Positions 56,793-64,000 of a DNA stretch of 64,000 bases are shown piece by piece. The stretch is taken from the NCBI GenBank assembly GCA_022495995.1, contig JAFEMH010001456.1, positions 406,700-470,699 of the forward strand, given 5' to 3'. The first letter of the stretch is position 1, and each line of letters opens with the position of its first letter. The stretch is from Adenophora triphylla var. japonica (lineage: Eukaryota > Streptophyta > Magnoliopsida > Asterales > Campanulaceae). The notes beneath the pieces are model-generated. The model saw only the letters and a program-made list of their open reading frames with translations. It was not told the DNA's origin and searched no databases. The position numbers and the translations under genes are program-made.

Positions 56793-56908
56793 TTTATTTT
56801 GAAATTAATTGCATTGCACAATTCACTACCAGCAAGAACAATTTAGGGCCTAAAGTGCCTAAATAAGGCTTGAAGTCTTATATAGCAGGTCCCTAATCTT
56901 AATCGGAG

Positions 56909-57982
56909 TATGACTTTCCATTTTTAACAATTTAGGGCCTAAAGTGCCTAAATTTGCTCAATTTAGAGCATTTGGCGAAATACGTTAAAAAATTCAGTTA
57001 AATCTTCATGTACAATGAACATGCAACTTTATAGGGTAATCTAGTAATTTTATGGGGCAAGACCCAAAAATAACAATATTTTACAATTTTCAAGCCCTAA
57101 ATTGATATAAACCTAATTTTGGGCCCCAATTTGAATAGAGTACACCCCAACTCATGCCCCAATTCGAGAATAAATTATAAGTTTAGACCATATTTTGTCA
57201 TTAAACAAATAAGGTTCATAATTTAATTTCAAATTTAGGATTTTTAGCTTGCATTAATTTATAGTTTATGATTTAATTTAATATTTATGATGTACACATT
57301 AATTTAAGTTCTTTAGTTAATTTATGATAAAATTAGATGGAGGTCATTGAGTGTTATGTCTATAAACCTAAAAAAATGTGTAATTCCTTATCTCTAATTC
57401 AATCATAGAATTTAATTTAATTATTTTATTAAAATGACAAGATAGACATTACACTCAATTAGAATTTATGATATACAATTTAAGTTCTATGATTGAATTA
57501 GAGTTAAGAAATTAATTTTTTCTTAAGTTTATAGCATTACATTCTATTATCGCTATCTAATTTTATCATAAATTAATCGAAGAACCTAAATTAATGTGTA
57601 CATCATAAATATTAAAATAAATCATAATTTCTAAATTAATGTGCAGGCTAAAAACCCTAAATTATAAATTAAATTATAAATCTTAAATTATTTTATTTTT
57701 TTAATGACAAGATATGATTTAAACTCGTAATGTATTCTCAAATTGGGGACTCGAACTGTGATGTACCAAAGTTAGATTTAAATCAATTTAGGGACTAAAA
57801 ATTGCAAAATCTGGTCAAATTGGGTCTTGCCATCATAAAATTACTGAATTACCTTCTATAAAGTTGCATGTGCGTGAACATGACGACTTAACTGAGTTTT
57901 TTAACGAATTCGTCAAAAAGCCTAAATTGATAAATTTTGGCATTTTAGGCCATAAATTGTCAAAATTGAAAAGTTAGTCCCC
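56909..57982. mobile_element. Foldback element of about 1.07 kb with arms of about 500 bp
   Basis: ACAATTTAGGGCCTAAAGTG at 56928 pairs with the complement near 57945. TAATTTTATGGGGCAAGACC at 57046 pairs near 57835. GATGTACACATTAATTTAAG at 57290 pairs near 57600. The match runs almost to the centre (about 57445), where AATTTAATTTAATTATTTTA forms the turn. No ORF. Such long inverted repeats are seen in foldback and TIR-type MULE derivatives. No clear target duplication was found. Confidence 0.8.
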
Positions 57983-58009
57983 ATACCTTAGTAGGTGATT
58001 AAAAGGTGA

Positions 58010-58150
58010 TATTGGTCGGGTACGGTGCCGAAGGACTAAGTGTCACCGACGCAACTCACAAGTTCGGCCATAAGATCAACCTGGCCATTTATGTGGAGGC
58101 CACCATGCTCAAAACTGGGTTTTCTTGTGATCAAGATGCTAAAGATGTAA
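58010..58150 (+). pseudogene. Unidentified exon-like fragment
   Basis: An open frame reads ILVGYGAEGLSVTDATHKFG, HKINLAIYVEATML and KTGFSCDQDAKD and ends at a good donor GAT|GTAAGT (58148). GC content is higher than the surroundings. I do not recognise the protein. The sequence directly upstream is the foldback element, so only a piece remains. Confidence 0.35.
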
Positions 58151-58168
58151 GTCGTCCTAATTAACTCC

Positions 58169-60030
58169 TGTAAGTGCTCCAATTTGAGCTTGTTAGTATT
58201 TTCGTTAGAAAATTAACGAAAGTTATAACATTCCTAACAATTCCTAACATTCCTAACATTTCTAACCAAGTAAGGGTAGATTAAGGATTGCCAAAAAAAG
58301 ATAAACCATGGAAAGGAATCAAAAATGCAAAAGAAATTGGAAAAATCCGAATTGGGCAAGTTGAAAAACATAAACTGCTGGATTTTTGAATTTTATTCTT
58401 CCTGTCCAAAGCCTGAAGCTGTAATTAATGAACAGTGCACGCTAACAATCCCATCCGCGCGGACATGTTTGTCAATTTCAGAGGGCTATAAATTGAACCC
58501 TCCTCTCTCAGTTTACACAAGACAATTCACTCACAGCAACTGCACCTTGGCAAAAAATAGGGAGAAAACAGTGGGAATTCCCTTGAATTGCCACCATTTT
58601 TTCTTGAATCTTTCCCAAATCCCACTCACTCCAAATATCCTCAAATCACTCTCATTCATACACAAGCCCAAGCTTCAATCTCCCCTTAAGAGGAGGATTA
58701 GAGAGAAAACATAGAGGACTTAAGTGTTATCTACTTGTTTTCTCTTTGACCAACTCTATCATCAAACCCTAAACACATTCAAGCCTTGAATCCACTCAAA
58801 CACAAATCCAAAACACCAAATCTTGATACTCCTCAAGTCAAACACCAAATCTTGATACTCCTCAAGTCAAATTCCAAGCCTAGAAAGATAGGGTGTCACC
58901 ATTGGTAAAGCCCTCCTTCTTTAAACCCTAAAACTCCTTCAACTTCTTGTTCATCTTGTTATTCTTACTTTGATCTACTTTATGTCAAGTTTAACTTACG
59001 TTTTGACCCAAGATGGTCATCTTGAAGTTCATCTTCATGAATGACCATCTCAAATGGTCCACATTTTTAAATCTCTAGTTGATTTTTCTCTTTAATTTCA
59101 TCTTTACAAAATTCCCCTTCCCAAGCAAATGAAATGCTTAAGTCCTAATGTACCCCAAGGATGGTTTGATATAGTAGATCACCACTAAAATGTCTAGTGA
59201 CTACTAATCAAAACCTAGGGAAATGGGGACAAGCATGGATGTAAAACCCCCTTTTAAATCACATTTTCCTTCTTGAGAAGTTGCTGTCCAGTAGCAATTT
59301 TCCAAGACCTCAGCCCATTGTCTAAATTTTTGGACACAGATAAACTTGGAAATTTGTGTTGACTACAAAACACTTTTTGTAGACAACATCCAGATCTTTC
59401 CATACATATTTTTACTTTATTTTTTACGTGAGTAAAACTCCCTTTTTCAAATTTTCTTTTAAAGGTCAGTTCATCAGTTTCTGGAAATCCAGATTGCACA
59501 TCTGAGATTCCCAGAAGGTTTTTCTCCCTCAAATCATCTCCAAAATGGAAATTTCTTTCAAAGAAATCTTATTTAAGGTGTTTTGAACATTTTTTATTCT
59601 CGGACGTTTCCCAGATTCTGGAGTTTTCAAGCCCTAAAGTCCATTTCAAAATCAAGTGTCCACTGCCTTTTTCATTCTGGCAGAAATGGTTTTCAACTTC
59701 CAAAAATCTTTTGAGTACCAAATCTCAACCCAAAAATCACACCAAAAATCATGGGATCTGTTCAAAGTCTAATAAAAAATTCCCAATTTTTACTTTCCTC
59801 AGTTTCAACTTATTTTGGCCAAAGTAACACACACACACACACACACACAAATGGTTTTTAGCTTGGAAGACTCGTTTACGAGGCATTCCGGAGTGCACTA
59901 ACGTCCTTCCCGGCGTGTAACGTGACCTCCGAACCCAAATCTCTAATCTCGGGCATTTTTCAAAGTTTTGGCCCTTAAAACAAAAATGGCGTGGCGACTC
60001 CGTTTGATTTCAAAAATCGGGTACATCACA
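58169..60030 (+). mobile_element. 5' LTR of element C, 1862 bp
   Basis: Starts TGTAAGTGCTCCAATTTG and ends GGGTACATCACA. TATAAATTG at 58487, a (CA)n tract at 59825-59848, GACTCGTTTACGAGG, ACCTCCGAACCC and GGCGTGGCGACTCCG follow the pattern of the other Tat LTRs. CAAATCTTGATACTCCTCAAG is duplicated in tandem at 58820-58870. Confidence 0.85.
58487..58495 (+). promoter_or_regulatory. LTR TATA box (TATAAATTG) of element C
   Basis: GGGCTATAAATTGAACCC lies about 320 bp into the LTR. TCCGCGCGGA, a 10-bp palindrome, is 30 bp upstream and may be the counterpart of the GTCCGTACGGAC boxes in LTR B. Confidence 0.65.
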
Positions 60031-60031
60031 G

Positions 60032-60048
60032 TGGCGACTCCGCTGGGA
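60032..60048 (+). other. Primer-binding site of element C
   Basis: TGGCGACTCCGCTGGGA lies one base after the LTR end. A related GTGGCGACTCCGTTTGAT copy about 40 bp upstream lies inside the LTR. Confidence 0.7.
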
Positions 60049-60049
60049 A

Positions 60050-61750
60050 ATAAATAAGCTTTTTCTTAAAAAATGATATTTGGTATATCGGTGGAAACCA
60101 TTAAACTTCCCGTTACCGCCTCCTAACACGAGTCGGGGATAAATTGTGGTTTAACAATCCCACGTACCGGTATCGTCGCTTTAAAAAAAAAAGGGAAAAG
60201 CTTTTGAGGGTCAAGCTTCCGTCCCGGCATTAAAAAAAATTATTTGTTGTGTGTGTTGATTTTTGCACGTTTTCGTGTTGTTTTGGCCGCCTCGGAAAAA
60301 GTCAAAATTTTGACTGTCGGAATCATGTCCCTAACTGTCGGAATTTTTATGTTTATGTGCTTATGTGTGCATTTACTTTCAAAAAAAAAAATTCAAAAAA
60401 AAAAAATTCAAAAAAAAAAAGATTTTCAAAAAAAATAAATAAAAAATCATGCATCATATTTTTAAGACACATGAAAAATTTCTATTTTACTCAGAAAAAG
60501 AAAATAGACTGCTTGCACACTACGCGCACGTGATCTTACACTGCACACTACGTCCCTAACCCGGGGAAATCCTTGTCGCGGCCCGTTTGGTCTTATTACG
60601 CCTCTCGGGTGCAAGCACGGGACTACCCAAACATCCCATGGAGCCTCGTGTCGACCATGCACTTGTCCGTGACACACTTTGTCCGAGACCCGGTTGGTTT
60701 TAGTCCAGTGCGTGTCATGCCCCGTCTCGTGTATAGACCTTTCCTTTCAAGCCTTTGTCGGCATAAACACTTCAAATATCTTTCTGGGGACCCTAACTGT
60801 CGAGTCCGAAGTTCTCGCCGGTTTCTCCGCCATAGCGGACTTTGACCGAGATAAAGCGCTGACCAGGCGCGCTTGACTTCGGCTACGGCGGCACAAATTA
60901 TACAGCTCGACTTCCGGCACCTTGACACTTGAGTCATCAAGGATTAATGATTATTCCATGCCTAATTACGGCCTAATTGACGACAAGTCAAGATCAATCG
61001 TGGACATTTATCGAGTCCCAAATCATGCCGAAAGCTCTTTCGTCGAGCTCCTCGGACAATGATCTTGACTTTTGACGTACGGCTTTGTCCCGTAATTTAC
61101 AGTCGAATGCTCAGTTAAGACTCGATTACCACTTGCCGCACTTTTAGGATCGTTCTTTACGGTCGGTGGGACCCGCTTGCCCTATAGGACCCTCGCCCGG
61201 TGACGCCCACCCCGGGAGGTCGAGAAATACGGGTGGAATACGAGGAAGCTTATAGGCGTAGTGACGGGGCCCACCGATCCAGGATCCCCGAGAGTAGCTT
61301 TGCGAAAAAAAGAAAAAGAGAGCAATCTTTTCCATACCGATGCTAGGTTAATAAAACATGTTTTAAGTAAACGAGAACAAAATAACTTCGCAGATAAGTT
61401 GCATGAGCCCCAGCCCGAAACACTTGCACCCCTTTCCTTCCAATTCCCGGACATCTGGTAACCCTCGTACCTTTTCCCCGCGGCTCCTCACAAAGGTTGG
61501 TTCCGGACGCGCGAGTCAACGTTTGATTAGTTGGGAAGAGTCAAGGCGCATCGTCAAGCCTTCACCACGTTTGTTCCCAACTCCGCATTTCGGTAATGTC
61601 ATACGCATCGCCCGATAACGACTGTGGGGTTCAACGTCACTCCGCCTCCCGGGACTCCTCAAAGCAATGAGCAGCTGGAGCGTGGAATCCGAGTTAGCCG
61701 AGAACAGATGAGAAGCGCGATACATACTGGAACTCTGCACTGAATAGCCT
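60050..61750 (+). other. Untranslated leader of element C
   Basis: No credible gene. It has an A-rich run with AAAAATTC repeats (60380-60440). A GC-richer part (60540-61640) matches element A's leader on the opposite strand, for instance GGTCGGTGGGACCCGCTTGC at 61160 and GGAATACGAGGAAGCTTATA at 61237. Confidence 0.6.
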
Positions 61751-61751
61751 C

Positions 61752-63600
61752 ATGGAGGCTATTAAGGGAAGCCATGGTTTGGGTACGCGGCAAATCAGTA
61801 CGATGGCACCTTCACCGTGGAAGAAGAAGAGAACCCCGAGTCCCAATCTTGAGTCGCCCCAGAACTACTCCCGAGGATGCCACCACCAACCTCCTATGGT
61901 ACTACCACACAGAGCTCCATGCTCCTCGACCTCAGGTCACCAAACCCATTTGCGCAGACCACTGACCGGATCCATGCAGGCGACTCGACGGGACGAGTCC
62001 GGTTCACAGCCTCTCGGTGGGACAAAGTCAAGTGCGGAATGTCTTCTCCATGGTTGGGGGTGCCTCAGAATGCCACAAGAAATGGGGATCCGCACCTCTT
62101 GGTTGGGACTCAATCAATCCAGGACCTTCACAGAACAGGTTCGGAATACCACCACGGAGTTTGGTTCGGGGCAACGGCCGGGGGAGCCCCTCACTCGAAT
62201 GATGCTAGCTCAAATTTCTGCCTCACACGGCTTCCACAAACCCATTTCTCACTCGAGGTTCAATGGGTTACCAAGCCCCCATCCCGGTTTCATCGTAATC
62301 ACCGGGGCCACAAGATCCTCTCGGTTATGCATCCCTGCGCCCACATGACCAGCCATGGTCAGGTCAACAACCAGGGGACGGCACCTCGCACTTAAGCCTA
62401 CTGCCACGGGCCTCCACTTTCCGAAAATCCAAGCCATCTGGCGGCTGCACCTCGGATCTGCCTCCATCTTCCTCTCTGCCGATTGGAAGCCAACAAAGAA
62501 GTCGGCTGGGTTCTCATCCGCGCTTTTGCCCAAGCTCACTGCCTATACTCCCAGCGTGGTGAATTTAGGGCCAAGGACTGGGTTTTCACCTATGCTCCGG
62601 GATATGGTATTCCTTCCACCAATGCACCACCAAACAACCTAGTCCTCTTCCTGGCTCAAATATCGTGCTCGGGCATTCCCGCTCCACCTTTGGATCTAGT
62701 CCCAATTGGCTTGGTTCGTGGAGCAACACAAGGAAATGAAAGCGCAGATCGGCGGGTGACCGGGTCAAAAGGAACACTGCTCTTCGGCCTACGGATCCCG
62801 ACTCGGTGTACCCTGCCTCACAAGTTCGTGATGCCCCAATCTCGAGAACTTGTTTGATGGAAGTGTGTGCCACTAAAACTCAGCTTGGACACCTACTGGC
62901 TTTGGCAATGAAAGCTAAGGGATGCAAATGTAAACCAATAGCTGATTGGGCCGACTACTTGATCTCTTTGAGAAGTCGGGGGGGCTTTAAAATGGTTTTT
63001 TCCTGATTGGCACTTTAGCTAGGGCTACTTGGGAACAGATTACCAGTGCTTTCACAAAGATAAGTATGAAGCCAACTTGGAATGGGAAACAAACGTAGTC
63101 GAGCTGCGGACAACGGTGCGCAAATACTCGATGAGAATATTGGGGATTTCTATAAAAGGTGGAACCCGAAGCTTAAAATGTGAAATGGCCAGTCTTCCTC
63201 CTCCTCGCCGAGGAAGCAGCTTAGACATGCTTTCGGTCATGCTTGAAGCCGCATTTGAGAGCATCCATCACTCACTTCCCTACTGTCCCGACTTTGCGTG
63301 CAATGGTTAATTCCGGGGCTAAGTTCGAAAAGGCTTACAATCGGCCAGCTCGACCGCCGCACTCCGTTTGGCGTACGAGTAACGGGTTTCTTCCACCTCC
63401 AACACAGCCTCCCGCCCCAACCAAAAGGTAAAGAAGTGATTAGCTATGCGGGACGGATCTGTAATAATGCCGCTTCCTTTGTTCCCAAAGAAAACGCACG
63501 ATGCATCCAGATCCCGGAACTCCCAAAGACTTGAGAAACTTTGGGATGCCTTTGAGTGATATCTTCAGAGGTTTGGTGAGAGAGAAGGTTTGCTCCGAGA
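61752..63600 (+). pseudogene. Ty3/gypsy gag of element C, multiply frameshifted
   Basis: Pieces of gag appear in all three frames: a Pro/Gln-rich N-terminal region (61752-62350), a capsid piece with YEANLEWETNVVELRTTV (about 63067-63120; element A has YKANLNWETSKNDLQGTL), TLRAMVNSGAKFEKAYN (about 63310-63345; A has DLRAMVNAGTKFENAFN) and RNFGMPLSDIFRGLVREK (about 63533-63586; A has DSGMPLEKVFDSLVAEG). The zinc motif that should follow is absent. Codon frame changes at least five times. It is clearly more decayed than the gag of element A. Confidence 0.85.
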
Positions 63601-63655
63601 GAATGAGAAATGAATCGCATAAGAAACCTTATCTAATGGAAATCATCTTAAACTT

Positions 63656-63841
63656 CGCTTCATCGTGTAGCGAGAGTTGACAACTCCGATCGATCAAACT
63701 AGCTACACGGTGTAGCAAGTTCACTTTTTTTAATTACGGCGTCTTAATTCAAACGCTAAAACCCCTAATCACTTAAACTGCGCTACACGGTGTAGCGAGT
63801 ATCAACGTGTAATATGTTGAAATCGCTACACCCCCGTAGCG
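63656..63841. repeat. Cluster of CGCTACACGGTGTAGCG palindromes
   Basis: Copies at 63656-63673 (GCTTCATCGTGTAGCGAG), 63702-63716 (GCTACACGGTGTAGC), 63781-63797 (perfect 17-bp) and 63824-63841 (CGCTACACCCCCGTAGCG). The layout in AT-rich sequence resembles the subterminal repeats of the CACTA element at 46902, with a different core. It may be the edge of a second DNA transposon that interrupts element C. Confidence 0.6.
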
Positions 63842-64000
63842 ACTTTTAAAAAGTCGATATTTTCGGTAAATAATTTTAAATATGAGTTATTTTGAAATTT
63901 ATATATATTTTTAAAATGAAATTATTTGAAAAAAAAAATTGGAAAAAAAAAAAATAGAGGGGAAAGAGATGAGATAGAGTGGGTGGGAATCAACGCGGGA

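Larger units (their letters stand above)
58169..63640 (+). mobile_element. Tat-lineage Ty3/gypsy element C, 5' part
   Basis: 5' LTR 58169-60030, primer-binding site 60032-60048, leader and broken gag, in the same order and with the same motifs as element A. Gag homology ends near 63600, before pol, where AT-rich sequence with CGCTACAC palindromes begins. The rest is missing or outside the window. Confidence 0.85.

Overview
The window is a transposon-dominated stretch of plant nuclear DNA, from an angiosperm and most likely a eudicot. The signs are Tat-type Ty3/gypsy elements, Stowaway-like MITEs, a CACTA transposon, TTTAGGG telomere-type repeats, a piece of chloroplast psbD, and plant gene relics (CHR28-type SNF2/RING helicase, PPR, class II small heat shock protein, DnaJ). 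I cannot name the species. I see no intact ordinary host gene.

Layout. 1-11281 is the 3' two thirds of a plus-strand Tat-type element (B). It holds broken gag, a pol cut off before reverse transcriptase, an antisense ORF, long tandem arrays, a polypurine tract and a 3' LTR. A 656-bp hAT-like MITE sits inside its pol. B ends exactly inside the reverse transcriptase of a minus-strand element (A, 11282-18121). A's LTR in turn begins inside the integrase of an older element (18122-18368), next to an LTR remnant of B's family (18369-19015). A foldback MITE follows.

From 20.2 to 32.3 kb lie scattered exons of a CHR28/FRG-type SNF2-RING helicase. The 5' exons carry a 5-bp duplication and a 1-bp loss, and the exons for the ATPase core are missing. 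The exons before and after the RING are clean, and the final helicase motifs are not found. The locus holds a hAT-like element, a young 3.6-kb non-autonomous LTR element with a 265-codon ORF of no known family (24683-28307), a Stowaway-like MITE and an antisense PPR relic. A solo LTR with a perfect target duplication (32576-33217) lies just past the last exon.

33.2-38.2 kb is intergenic debris: a dead small-HSP gene, a psbD insertion, MITEs, a SINE, an (AT)n tract and a Helitron-like terminus.

38181-56510 is one LTR retrotransposon with 2.7-kb LTRs, near-identical by eye, and a decayed chromovirus-like interior. A 9.3-kb CACTA transposon (46883-56211, duplication TAT) is inserted in its 3' LTR. 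The CACTA carries an intron-bearing En/Spm accessory gene, palindromic subterminal repeats, a very long (AAT)n tract, a CCCTATG-type array, two telomere-like arrays and a captured piece of a DnaJ/HSP40 gene.

56.5-58.2 kb holds a MITE, a 1.07-kb foldback with arms of about 500 bp, and an unidentified exon-like fragment. 58169 to about 63.6 kb is a third Tat-type element (C, plus strand, same family as A) with 5' LTR, primer-binding site, leader and broken gag, followed by a cluster of CGCTACAC palindromes at the window edge.

The window is best read as stratigraphy: several insertions can be ordered because each interrupts the previous one and keeps its target duplication. The most unusual objects are the CACTA element with gene capture and telomere-like cargo, and the young LTR element with its orphan ORF. 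All comparisons were made by eye. Family names rest on remembered motifs, not on a search.
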